Source: Psococerastis gibbosa (lineage: Eukaryota > Arthropoda > Insecta > Psocodea > Psocidae). From it: 64,000 nucleotides of DNA. The notes under the pieces are model-generated. The model saw only the letters and a list, made by a program, of their open reading frames with translations. It ran no database searches and was not told where the DNA came from. This document shows, one piece after another, positions 31,690-43,600 of this stretch. The stretch covers positions 27,923,019 through 27,987,018 of the forward strand of contig OZ020491.1 in NCBI GenBank assembly GCA_963971405.1, read 5' to 3'. The stretch's first letter is position 1, and the number at the start of each line of letters is the position of its first letter. Both the position numbers and the translations under genes were made by a program.

Positions 31690-32375
31690 AAGAGGATATG
31701 CAAAATTAAATACTTTTCAGTTTTTATTTCATTAACTCAGCAAGTTATTTAAAATGTGGATATGTAAATAGTAGAAGACTACTTCGTGTATAATATAACC
31801 GGGTATTTTTTTCGAAAATCCCAGATTACGCGAAATTTTAGTCCCCACTGGTATTTATGAAAGAACTAAGGTACCAAAAATTTAATATTTCCTATTATAT
31901 GATGCACGAAGTAGTCTTCTACAACTTAAATGAGCCAAAATCCCTAATAACTTGCTGAGTCAATTAATTAAAAAATAAAATGTCGATAAAAACAACCAAT
32001 TTTTGAGTGCTAATTTTCTATAGCATGTCTTCATTACTTAACCTGGGATTAAAAATGTAAACAGGACAATTTTAGAATGGAAAGTGCTATTCAAAATGGT
32101 GTTGTTCACATTTTTAACTCCCAGAATAGGTTATTCTTAATCGGCATAGCGGGCCCACAGCAGATGTTTCATACATGTTAATGGGGACTAAAAATTATCC
32201 CAGTAAAGTTCATGGAAAACCTATAAGACACCAACAATTAAAAATACCCTATAATATGATGTATGCAAATATAATCTACAACTTGAATAGACCAAATTAT
32301 TAATAACTTGCATAGTAAATTGAATAAAAAATATTAAGTATGGGGTGCCAATATTTTACGCATCATCCTCTTAAG
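31690..32375. repeat. Degenerate repeat related to the 32782-33172 foldback
   Basis: Left end ttaagaggatatgcaaaatt and right end complement of catcatcctcttaa are inverted, and the internal blocks catttaac/acttgctgagt and gaagtagtcttctaca repeat. It looks like a nested or decayed member of the same family as 32782-33172 and 60305-60690. Confidence 0.55.
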
Positions 32376-32781
32376 GGGAAGCTGACCGCAGATAAATCAT
32401 CCAAATTCATAAAAAGAAGTATAAGCTTATACTTTAAATAACTGGAGCATATGCTTGTATTCCTATTCATAAAAAAAATTACGCAAGCGCATTAGCTCCA
32501 GGGGACAAATTTTTTGTTCATGAGTAACAGGTATTTTTAATTTAAAGCACTTTCTTGCGCAACGAGCGTCTTCTACGTTTCTCATTGTCCGGACGTAAAT
32601 GCTAATAAGAAGTGATTAGTTATGATTATGAAAAAGAGAACATGCTCGTAACTTTACCATTACTTCTACCTTTAATCTTAAAGTAACTGCTTCATTTTAT
32701 AAATTCGGCTGAATATTGGCCACTCGATCACCCAAAAATCGGTAAAATCTGTGAGTAATTTTTAAGAAAAATTAATTTAAG

Positions 32782-33172
32782 AGGACATGCTACGCAGAAA
32801 ATTAGCACTCCAAAATTAGTTTTTATTTTTGTTTAATTAACAAAGCAAGTTGTTACAAATTTGACTCATTTTTAAATTGTAGGAGACTACTTCGCCATTC
32901 ATCATCTAATCATTCATCATATAATCGGGTATTTTTCCTTTTCAGTTTTGTAGTTTTTCCAAAAATCCCAGATAACGTGAAATTTTAGTCCTGTCTGGTT
33001 TTTATGAGAGAACTAAGGTACCAAAATTTTTTATATGATGCATGAAGTAGTCTTTTACAACTTACATGAACCAAATCTTTAATAACCCGCTTTGTTAATT
33101 AATTAAAAAATAAAAAGTCACTAAAAACAACAAATTTTGGTGTGCTAATTTTCTACGTAGCATGTCCCCTTA
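32782..33172. repeat. MITE with about 40-bp terminal inverted repeats
   Basis: aggacatgctacgcagaaaa and its complement ttttctacgtagcatgtcc bound the element, each preceded or followed by TTAA. Related copies are at 31690-32375 and 60305-60690. There is no coding capacity. Confidence 0.8.
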
Positions 33173-33521
33173 AATAAAATATATAAACAGACAGATTTCA
33201 GTGCCATCAAAGAGTTGTCTAATATATGTGGTAAGCTTCCTCTGGGAAACATTGAGATAGATTTATTACGATATAGCATTTTTTGGCCCAAGAAATAATA
33301 AATATCCATTCATTAAAATATTATAACACCTATAGTGATGTAGTAAAACTGCACTGAGTTAGTTAGTTGGACTCGCATTGTTTGCTGTGTTAATAGTCAT
33401 TAGAGGCAGGGGCCTCACAGTCATCGCACAATTAGGGCGGAGCCTATTGTCAGGGGAACGGGGCAACGTTTCGGAAATGGGTGCTACTCCCATCGTCGCG
33501 ATTAGTCCTGAAAAAGAACCA

Positions 33522-33780
33522 ATACATTGTAGTATTATGTGGTATATGTAACACTGACATTAAATTAACTTTGGTTGAAGAGGTAACCTCCTCGTTATAA
33601 CCGAGCTTGTGGTCCAGCCGTTATGACGACGCCCAGGTAACGCGTAGATCGTGGGTTCGAATCCCGCCAAGCCCAGTTTTTTCCATATCCTCTAATTTCG
33701 GTTATAACGAGGAGGTTACCTCTTCAACCAAAGTTAATTTAATGTCTGTGTTATATATACCATATAATACTACAATGTAT
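33522..33780. repeat. 82-bp inverted arms around a tRNA-like core
   Basis: Arms 33522-33603 and 33699-33780 are near-perfect complements (about four mismatches), including aagaggtaacctcctcg. The 95-bp core contains gtgggttcgaatcccgcc (B box and T-arm) with a mostly pairing acceptor, gagcttg against caagccc. The anticodon arm lacks the normal U33, so a functional tRNA is unlikely. The core trailer matches the SINE at 27040-27185. Confidence 0.8.
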
Positions 33781-33884
33781 TTATTTTTTCCATATCCTCT
33801 CATTTCGGGCTGGAAAGGACCTATGGTTTCTGGCAGATTGACTCATTGCTCTTGTATTCAACTGTACTGCAATGTTGTATGATA

Positions 33885-34640
33885 TATAGCAATCAAGAAA
33901 TATGTATCCTATCGGATTCCAGATCAGCTTTTCAAGCACTTTCACTATCATTTCCAGGACCCTATCACTTTCGTACGGCGCATATTCCACCTACGTCAAT
34001 AGTTATAGTAAATATGGTATTGACTATTGACGTAGGTGGAATAAGCGCCTACGGAGGAAACAAGAGAGCTAATGAAAAATTTAATAAGCAAACAAAATAA
34101 GACAACGATGCAATGGATCCCTGCTCAGTACGGTGTCTCTGGAAATGAAATAGCTGATAGCATAGCAAAAGATGCGGAAAAAATGGCACCAATTCAAGAA
34201 CCCCAGTTTTCATTAACACACTGTAAGAATGCTGCTGACGGAGTCCTACTTCAAGAATAGATACAGAGATGGAGGGTTTCCCCCACTGGTAGAGCAATAC
34301 AATCTAAGTCGGCTTCAGCAGTACAATATCGCGGGATAAACAGAAGCGTTGCATCCTTTGCTGCTAGAGCAAGAACAGGCCACATTACTACCAATGAATA
34401 CTTGCACCGTTTCCATCTAATCGAATCTCCAGTATGCCGTGCATGTGGTCTAGCTAATGAAACACTGGAGCTCATACTCCTACAGTGCTCGGACCCATGC
34501 ACACAACGGGACAAACTACGCGATCAGGTTGGACACAAGGAGGGCGGACATCAAAAGATCCTGTGCACGCCGAACATGTGGACACTAGCATCAAGGGTAT
34601 TTCTGAGACATCAGGCAGTCGGCATCACCTGAGCTGGAAG
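33885..34640 (+). mobile_element. LINE RNase H fragment interrupted by a hairpin MITE
   Basis: The plus strand reads EICILSDSRSAFQALS up to about 33970, then the MITE 33977-34049, then TTMQWIPAQYGVSGNEIADS and, after a stop, HITTNEYLHRFHLIESPVCRA and LELILLQCSDPCTQRDKLRD. These are the RNase H active-site region and the terminal Cys finger of a LINE polyprotein. Confidence 0.75.
33977..34049. repeat. 73-bp hairpin MITE with TAC target duplication
   Basis: ggcgcatattccacctacg pairs with cgtaggtggaataagcgcc. TAC lies on both sides (33974-33976 and 34050-34052). It sits inside the LINE RNase H coding remnant, which gives an insertion order. Confidence 0.85.
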
Positions 34641-34699
34641 CCCTGTACTAAGAAGCAAGAAGCAAGTAAGTCTGAATTATTAAGTAAATCCTATGACGT

Positions 34700-35035
34700 T
34701 CTATTGTGACGTCATTTTGTAGATGGCAGCACCAGTTGCAATGATACCAAAGCGTTGATTTTTCCATAAGCCTCAATGATATTTTAAAATTATTTTATTT
34801 ATGTATTATTTTAAAGTGATATTTTTCTATAAATCACGGAGAATATATATTATATTAAATTATATGCAGCGAAATAAGGTCCAAACATAGTAAAAATATT
34901 ATAAAAAATATAAAAATAATTAATTAGATGCTAAGAGCTGTTTTCACATGCAAACGGCGGCCATTTTGAATAATATGGATATCGGTTTGTCGTCAGCGAA
35001 CCTAGGGACCAAAACTGTCCCTACAGAACCTCATT
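34700..35035 (-). repeat. Interspersed repeat, inverted copy of 17179-17520
   Basis: The sequence from tgacgtcattttgtagatgg to tccctacagaacctcatt is the reverse complement of the repeat next to SMC4 exon 5. It contains caaacggcggccattttga. The match runs nearly full length. Confidence 0.8.
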
Positions 35036-35045
35036 CCCTTGAGAA

Positions 35046-36220
35046 TTCAAACTACCGTTCCCCCGATTGAAATACAAGCTCTCCAGCCACTCGACCGCAG
35101 CCCTCACCAGAGTATACTAGTCAGCATTAATTGTTCGATGAATGTGTCTAATGACTACGCAGCAGGTAATGGAAGTCCAACTAACCTTTTGTTAAATAAT
35201 ATGCGATAGAAGCTTTCCTATATCATTTGTTAGATGACTATTGTTCGCGTAATGTATCACAAATAATGGGCTACTTGACAGTTGTAGCAATAAAAACCAA
35301 ACTACCACCAACATAAAAATATACCAAAATATACCTCGTACACACTCCACTCCCACCCCCCTCCCTCCTCAGACCGCTCATCTCCTTGTCACTACTCTAA
35401 TTCTCCCTACGTTCAATTATTGACTGTATCATTCCGACAAGTTCAAGTTTGAATGCATTATTTATTTATTTTATTTTATCCATACTATATAATGTTGACG
35501 AATTGAAGATTGAATTATGAATTTTATTACATGGTTAAATGAGTAAATGTTCAAGCGCCAGATAGTACTATAAAAGTAGCACACGGGCCCTGCCTTGCGA
35601 TATAGACTGAAAAAAAAGCATTGTAACGTGGCACTGAGCAACTGTCATATTATTATTATTGTAAAATATTAAATATGGTAGATAGCTACCTTATACTGTA
35701 GGTTAACAATAATAATACAATACGTTTTTTGCATGAAAAAAATGTAAATAGTAAAAATAAATAAATAAATGTTGGTGTTTTTAACGATGGATTACAAGAG
35801 CCAAAACACCGGCACACATGAGTGAAATGACGTCCCATTTCGTATTGGGCTTTAGGGAATTAGTACTGGCGGCGGCTACCCCGTCGCGTCACAAATGACG
35901 TCACATTCTGAAGTCAAGTGACCCCTTTTTGACCATCAAACTTAAATTGATGGGATATTATTTCCCCCTACTAAATAACGTTTTTTTAGGAAGGAAAATA
36001 AATTTGAGGGACATAAAATAAATGCATTAAAATAGGTTTTTGAAAAATTGTCAAGTAGCCTATTGTCCTGGGGGTAAATTTTCCCAATCCTAAACAATGG
36101 ATTGGTCTTTGGCACGATCGCATAAACCAGAATGAGCAGTGGAATGAATAATACTACATAAAAACATGTACCTGGTTTTGTGAACCAACATACCAAATAC
36201 CATAAATACCATCATCCAAC
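35046..36220. other. AT-rich intergenic stretch between SMC4 and SNX29
   Basis: I see no supported gene or structured repeat. The two genes converge on this region. Confidence 0.4.
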
Positions 36221-36224
36221 ACAA

Positions 36225-36397
36225 TCCGTCCAGCAGTTTGGCAGAAAATCCAAGAACAGACTAACAGACAGACAGACATTTCGTAAAAACAACTTTCTTG
36301 GTTCTTGAAACCTCAAAACATGTAAATCCGTTGAAATCTTGAAATCGAAAATTTCAACCATTACAAAGCGTGCCTTATACTAACGTATAAATGAGGA
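36225..36397 (-). repeat. Partial copy of the 817-bp element
   Basis: Contains cagacagacatttcgtaaaa and the ttgaaatcttgaaatcg block in inverted orientation relative to 19459-20275, ending at a degenerate cttatactaacgtataa. Confidence 0.65.
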
Positions 36398-36405
36398 GCA
36401 TGTAT

Positions 36406-36579
36406 GGCGGCTATTCCATCTGTCAATAATCCGTCATTTGTGCATCAATAATTGATGAGATGTTTGATTTAAGGAGACTATTGTATTATTATTAACTTAT
36501 CTATTATAAATTAAGTTATAATATGGTAGAGACTTATTGATGCTCAAATGACGGATTATTGACAGATGGAATAGCCGCC
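36406..36579. repeat. Foldback MITE (GGCGGCTATTCCA ends)
   Basis: ggcggctattccatctgtc pairs with gacagatggaatagccgcc, and taatccgtcatttg continues the arm. It is the same terminal type as 26393-26837 and 63513-63648. Confidence 0.85.
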
Positions 36580-36764
36580 TTATGCAAAAGGCGATTTGTC
36601 ACAAAAATAATAATAATAATATTTGAGTGGGTAGTATCGCTGACTGCTTAATAAAGTTAATAAAATCCCTAATGCTATTCCTATTTTATCAAAGAATATT
36701 AATTAATATTTTACATCCCATAATGTAGAAGCATTTAGATTTTAATAATAATAGCAATAAAATC

Positions 36765-36770
36765 TTTATT
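36765..36770 (-). terminator. Possible SNX29 poly(A) signal
   Basis: TTTATT on the plus strand reads AATAAA on the minus strand, about 245 bp past the SNX29 stop. This is a sequence match only. Confidence 0.3.
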
Positions 36771-37013
36771 GGAAAAAATTTAGATACAGCGAGATAAGGA
36801 CCTATGGCCCTCACATACACCTGACTGTGCATACCAACGATAGTTTAATTTAAATATTCTATATAATAAACTACAGTCATACCGAATATCAGTCATGCCT
36901 TCTATTCAAGATTTAAAAGTTTTTTGTCTCTCTTGCATGTACAGTTTCAAGTGACAAATCCCCTTTTGCATGCTCCTCAAACAGGAAAGCAATAATATAA
37001 ATAAATAAATTGC

Positions 37014-37628
37014 TCATAGCCCGTTATACTGCGCTGCTGCCAACAAATCCGACCGCACTTTCTTCTTACCAAACTTGGAAGTCTTCTGCTTTGTCTCATC
37101 AGCCGATAACGTCAACGAGAAGAACGGTATAACCGCCACTAAACTATCAGGATCGGACATATCCGGTTTTGCCCGCGATACCGCATCCACCGCCTGCCGC
37201 AAGTAGCGCTGCAATCGCTGCCGCCGCTCCTCGACAAATTTCGTGTCTTTATTACCTATTGTCTTCTTGGGCGGGAAATCCAGGGTTGCCACCACGGGAA
37301 ATTTCCTTTTTAACTCGCTATGTAACACGTGAAACTGCGCGTACCTCCTATATATGTTCCACTCGGTGTCTCTTATTCTAACGTAGATTTGGTACAGGTG
37401 ATGGACACTGGAGGCGCCACTGGTGAGGAAGGCTGAAGGTATCCATATGTTGACAAGGGCGTCGGGTGCGGGGGGCGCGTTGTCGGTGTCCCATACAGAG
37501 CCGGGGGGCAGGGGACCTCGAAGATCAGTGAGCTCCCGCTCCAACCGCGTGATGACTTCTTCTCGGCCTATCAACAGTTTCTGTAATCGGTCGCTGAACT
37601 CCAACAATTCGCCGTGCATCTGTGCAAC
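37014..37628 (-). CDS. SNX29: SNX29 exon 5 (PX domain, stop)
   Basis: Acceptor tttttttttacag before GTTGCACAG. Encodes VAQMHGELLEFSDRLQKL, then LVNIWIPSAFLTS, the PX fold with IYRRYAQFHVLH and FPPKKTIGNKD, and a basic C-terminus ending AAAQYNGL and TGA at 37016-37014. Confidence 0.95.
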   Translation of the reverse strand, partial: VAQMHGELLEFSDRLQKLLIGREEVITRLERELTDLRGPLPPGSVWDTDNAPPAPDALVNIWIPSAFLTSGASSVHHLYQIYVRIRDTEWNIYRRYAQFHVLHSELKRKFPVVATLDFPPKKTIGNKDTKFVEERRQRLQRYLRQAVDAVSRAKPDMSDPDSLVAVIPFFSLTLSADETKQKTSKFGKKKVRSDLLAAAQYNGL

Positions 37629-40600
37629 CTGTAAAAAAAAATAGAAATAAAGTAAAAAATCAATTTATTTCCTTTTAAAAAAAAAATTGTACTAATAATA
37701 AATTCAAAAAGATACTAGTGTATCAGTAGCATAGCAGGGACGGATCCAGCCCACCCATTTGGGGGGGGGGGGGTAGATGTGGGTCATAATAGGAAAAACC
37801 TATGTAGTATCGATTAGATCACAGCGTAATAAATTAACTAATTAACTTACAATAGACTTACTGAATCAGTAGGAAGGGACGCTTTCGGACGAGTCTGTGA
37901 TGGGCCCCCTTTTATTAGAACTTATACTAAATACATATTGACTTTTTTTTTTTTTTTTTTATTATAAAGCGCCAGACCCGTGTGGGTAAACGCGCTTTCT
38001 GGTTTGTAGTTGCCGGTGTTGTTGTCTGTGTTGTGTGTGTATGGTATTAGTTGGTGGTGTGTGGCAAACTGCGATCAGGAGGGCACTGGACAACGGGTTG
38101 CCCAGTGACCGTCTAAGGGCAGTTTGCCAATGCTTGTATTAAAGTAGTGTGTTGTTTGTTAGATGAGGCTTGCCAGAGCTGTTGAGTGAAGAAAAGGAAT
38201 GGTGTGCTCGAGAAGAATTGTATTGTGCGAGACTGCTTTCTGGAAATCTGTATCAGGAGGGAAGGTTCTGTATCTTGAGTAGACAGGGCATTCTATGACA
38301 ATGTGAGGAATAGTCAGTCGTACCTGACAATTGTGGCATATGGGGGGTGGGGTGCCTGCCATTAGGTGTCCATGTGTTAACCTTGTATGGCCTATTCTCA
38401 AACGAACCACCTTCACTTGGTCTCTTCTACTCATCTGGTGCTCGAACAAGTTCCAGCCCCCCACCCTTGGTTGTATTGTTCTTAGTTTATTTTCCTTCGC
38501 AGTACTCCACTCTGTCTGCCAACATTCTGTTAAGAGGTTGTGTGCTGTATTTTTAAAGTCTGATGGGGGAAAGTAAGGGAAGGGGGGAGAATGAAGACTT
38601 GTTGCAGAATTGGCTGCGTTGTCGGCCCTGTCATTACCCTCTATCCCTATGTGGGATGGGGCCCAGAGAAACTCAATGCATTGGGTCGGTGGCAGGCATG
38701 CGATTAAATTAATAATTAGGTGTATTAGGGGATTTTTAGGATATAATTGCTGAATAGCTGTAAGTGCGGCTAAGCTGTCGGAGATGATAAGTGCTCTGTC
38801 TATGGAATGTATTATAATATGCAATATTGCTTGATGTATAGCTACAAGTTCAGCTGTATAGACGGACGCTTGCGGCAATAAAGGTATGAGGAGAAGATCT
38901 GAATTATATGACACACCGGCCCCTGCGCCGTACTTGGTTTTGGAGCCATCCGTATAGAAATGGTGCCATGTGTGAGTCGGGTAAAACAGCAGTTTATTCT
39001 TAAAGTATTTGTTTACAAAAACATGCGGAATAATATCTTTGGGATAATCTGTCAGGGACGTGTCGCACCGTATGTATCTTAGGGACAATCCATGGTGGCG
39101 GCGGAGTGAACCCGAGAGTGTAATGCATTGTAATTGGTGGCAAGCGGGTGGTTAGCTTTTCTAAAAGTAGTCGTAATCTGTAGGAATAGGGGTGAGATGA
39201 TCGAGGGTGGGTTCTATAGACGGTGTCAAAAGATGTGTCTGTTACATCAGTCAGGGTGACTAGATGTGGATTGCTAATGACTCGGGAATAAAAGGTGACC
39301 ATTAACTTGTCTCTGCGAATATGCAGAGGTGGCTCCCCTGCCACTACCCCTATACTGTTTGTAGGGCTAGATTTAAAGGCACCCAGGCAAAGGCGGATGG
39401 CTGTGTTATGCACCACATCCAGAGCCCTTAACAATGTTTTATTTGCTGAAGCGTACATGATGCAGCCATAATCGATTTTGGAACGTATCAATGCTCTGTA
39501 CATCGTGAGGAGGATCTTCACATCTGCCCCCTAATTTTGATTGGCCACAACTTTCAATGCGTTCTGATCTAGAATCCATTTATGCCTGAGACTGGTTATA
39601 TGCTCAGTCCAAGTGAGGCGCCTGTCCAGAGTTAAGCCTAAAAATTTATGGGATTGTTTGAATAGGATCGGATGGTTGTTTAGCGTCAGGCGGGGATGAT
39701 TATTGCACCTTCTTTTTCTGCAGAAGTGAACAGCGGAAGTTTTATTTATAGAGAAAACAAAACCATTCTCTCTGGCCCACTGTTCTAGAGATCTTATAGC
39801 AAGGGTGAGTTTGTTTTTAATTACTGGCAGGCTAGGGGATGAATACATGATACACAAATCATCTATATATAGTGACGCCAAAATATCCGGCGATAAGTAG
39901 TCGCTGATTGAATTGATTGCTATAATAAATATACTGCAACTTAAAATGGACCCCTGGGGGGTCCCATTATCTAAACGTTCAATTCTTGATAGGGTCTCAC
40001 CCAAACGGACGGTCAGGGAGCGGTCTCTTAGAAAGTTCTTGATGAAGCTTAGTAGGTTCCCACAGAGTCCCCATCTTTCCATAGTTTTTAAAATTTGATG
40101 GTGCCGCAGCTTGTTGTAGGCGGCCTCCAAGTCAAAGAACACGGCTACGGTGTGTTGGCGACGTGTAAAACCCTGTTGTATGTTTTGAGTTACCCTTGCT
40201 AATAAATCTGTAGTCGTGCGACCTTTTCTGCCTCCACACTGGTAATTTGTGATCAACTGGCGCTGTTCGAGAATGTGCGTTAGTCTATTATTGACTAATC
40301 TTTCCATTATTTTGCATAGGCAGTTCGTTAGGGATATAGGGCGGTAAGAAGAAGGTGCACCGGAATTTTTTTGTGGCTTTCGTATGGGTATTAGTATGGA
40401 GTGACGCCACGCTCCTGGAAATTTATGTTTTGTCCATATTGCATTGTATAGCGCAAGTAGCAGCGATTTATAGTGTTGTGGCATCTCTTTAATGAAAATA
40501 TATGGAAGGGAATCAGGTCCGGGGGCCGTGTTTTTACATTGGGAAAGCGCGTATTGCAATTCTTTCAAAGTAAATTGGGCGTTGTAGGGTTCATTGTGCC

Positions 40601-43600
40601 CCCCCTGTTACCGTAATTGGGGAGGCTTCCAGAATGGACTTCGACATAAGGGAGGTTAGGGGAATACATTCATTACTCGAAATTTCCCCCAAAAAAATTG
40701 CAAACTGGTTCGCGATATCTTGTATACTAGTGTAACAACGATCTTCAATTTGTAGTGGACCCCAGTTTACTGGTCGTGTTATGCCTCTTATATGCCTAAT
40801 TTTATTCCATACTGTAGCCATAGGTACGTCGGTTCTAAGGGATGATACGAAATTCTGCCAGTAGGATTTCTTTTCCTGCTTGAGAATACGCCTGGTAAGG
40901 GCTTCCTGTTTTTTGAGAAGCAACAGATTAGTTTGGCTAGGGAAAACTTTAAATTTGTGGTATAAGGATCTACGCAATTTAACGGCACGGGAGCAGTGGT
41001 CATTCCACCAAGGTACTAACTCTCTCTTGGACTGAATGGGGTGCTTTTTGGAAAAATGGGTCTGGGCGGCGGCCATGATTGGCTTAATTATGGCTGTCAA
41101 GCTATCATCTATGTCCCCAGTAATGGTTGGGGTAGCCATTGTGAGTGACGCCCGGAAAGCGTTCCAATCTGCATTTTTTAAGTTCCATTTCGGGCAAGGG
41201 GTTGCTTGAGGTATGCCCGGGATATATGTGATTTCAATGGGGTGGTGATCACTTCCCCTTCGGTCGTCATGGACCTGCCATTCAAAATCAACCGCTATTC
41301 GTGGGTGTACCAGAGTTAGGTCTATTGCTGAAGAGGTTTGATGGGTACTGAAGTGTGTGACTTGTCCATTATTTAACAGGGTGATGTTATTATCTATGAG
41401 GACTTGCTCGATTTCCCTCCCTTTTGCATCGGCCGTATGTCGTGTTGTGTCAAAGATGGGTGAGTGTGCGTTTGCATCCATGCCGATTATATAAGGTTTG
41501 GGGAGCTGCTGTATTATGCTATTTAAATCGTTTCTATTAAATTGTCGATTTGGAGGGATATATATGGAGCAGAAGGTGATTGGTGTTTTAAGTGTCGTTC
41601 TGACTACTACTGCTTCGAGATCAGTTAAAAGTTGTATCTGCTGCCAGATAGTTTGCAACCAGTATTGCAGCGCCACCTCGTGCTCTCGCCCCCATAGGGG
41701 TCTTTATGGGATTATGATACAAGTCATAGCCGGTTAAGTCTACTGATTGATTTAGTTTTAGATGTGTTTCCTGTAGAATTATGATTAGCGGGCTAAGTTG
41801 CGTTATTAACAGCTGCAGTTCCTCTTTTCTAATGTCAAAACCGTTTACATTCCATTGAAAAATGGATGCCATCAGAATTCCTCTGGTATCTCAGGGGATA
41901 AGGGCAAAGCAGTGGTGTGTGCCATGCTATGACCTTGGAGCCTGCTCTTAGGCAGCTGCAGGGAGATGGGTTGGTTAATTAGGGTGGTTTGATTGTTCAA
42001 ATTGGTCCCCGATGGGCTAATGCTATGCTCCTCGGGAGCTGTCAGGGCGAAATTTTCTGGGGGTTGCTGTTGTTCTGTTGAGTGCAAAACTGCAGCAATT
42101 TCCATTTCAGTTCCCGATTGTCCGGATGTCATACCCAATTCATTCATTAAGTTTTTCTGGTTTTCAGCATCCATGTTGGTGTGAATTATTCGTAGTAAAT
42201 TGGTTACTAAGTTTGTAAGGCTGGCCACTTGTGTAGTTAATTTGTCAATGGCAGGTAATAATACTTGACAGTTTTCACAGTTGGCCATTGGGGTTGCCCT
42301 CGGCCTGATTGTATTAGTGGTTAACCGTTCCACTGTTGGTTGGAAGTTGGGGAGTATGCCTCGCGTTTGGAGCGGAGGGAAATGCGAGGGTGTGGTGATC
42401 GGAGGAGGCACACTACGCGGAGTTCCCTGACCTTTGATGAGTTGTGCGTAGCTGATAAAAGGATTAACCCCTTGGGGGGTGGCTTTTATGAATTTCCGGG
42501 CCGCAGGGATGGGGATGTTCTCTCGAGAGGACAGACGTACAGCTTTCTTTTCAGTGATATAGACAGGGCATGTCGGTGAGCGCACATTGTGGTCATCAGA
42601 CTTGCAAGCAGTACAGTGGGTTTGTTCCCTACACGTTGCTTCGTTATGACTGTCTGATTTCGCCTTGCCACACTTTCAGCAGGTGGCAGTACGGTTGCAG
42701 GTTTGGCTATGGTGCCCATAAGAGTTGCACCTGTAGCAGCGTAGGGGTGGTTGGTAGTAAGGTTCGATGATGAAATTAGACGTCAGAATTTTGATTTGTC
42801 CCGGGAGAGAGGGGGTCGCGAAAGTTAATAAAAATACTGGTGGTCGAGGCGACATTTTGGGGCTAATTCTACGCACGTCTGACACCCCCTGAGGTGTAAG
42901 TGCCCTCAAAATTTCTTTGTCCTCCAGGGATCCTAGGTCCCAACATCTAACCACTCCTCGAATGAGGTTCAAAGATGGATGGGGCTGCACCCTAACTTTA
43001 ACCTGTCCGAGAAGTGACCGCATATTCTGCACTTGTTCGGCCTGTTTACTGTTGGCAACTTCGATCACAATGTGGCCGGATCGTTGCTTTTTAATGAGTT
43101 TTAAATCTCCTGTCACTGACGACTTTAAAGCCTTTTCTATCAGAAATGGAGACACATCAGATAAAGATTTGTTGTCATCGGCATGGCTGATTTGGAATAT
43201 GGTTGGTTTGTTACTCCATGAGCGCAAAATTGGAGGAGTTTCCTCCTCTGGTGAGCTACTCTGTTTTTGTTTTTTCCGTTTCGTCATTTAAAAGGAATAT
43301 CCAAAGAAATGCGAAATTCCTAATATAAACCGATAAGAAAAACTTAACACTCCACGACCGCACAAAGACAGGTTTCGTCAAGAAGAAAAACACGTCTAAT
43401 CGCTAGCACGGTCCGAACTGGTTCTATTACAAAGCCAACCTAGCGGAGTTAAGGCTCTCATACACTCAACTAGGAACGTAAAAACTAAAATTAAAGGCTA
43501 GAAGCTAGAAAAATAAGAAGCAACTCTTAATAATAAATTCAGCCCGCCGCTATACCAAGTTGAATCCAGCGGACCAGAGCAGGTTCAAAGCTGCAGATAA

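Larger units (their letters stand above)
37945..43310 (-). mobile_element. Degenerate I-like LINE in SNX29 intron 4
   Basis: The minus strand carries a full set of I-clade parts in broken frames: gag-like ORF1 (43287-41872), endonuclease (41872-40591), reverse transcriptase (40568-39531 with LYIDDLCIMY), connection (39521-39000) and RNase H (39088-38159). A poly-A run (T-rich on plus) at about 37945-37963 marks the 3' end. The 5' limit, near 43310-43500, is unclear. I found no clean target duplication. Confidence 0.88.

Noticed and set aside
33604-33677. Possible functional tRNA gene
   Set aside because: The B box and T-arm look good, but the D arm does not pair and the anticodon loop lacks U33; the sequence is shared with a SINE trailer.
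42917-43291. 124-codon plus-strand frame
   Set aside because: Antisense of the I-like LINE ORF1.
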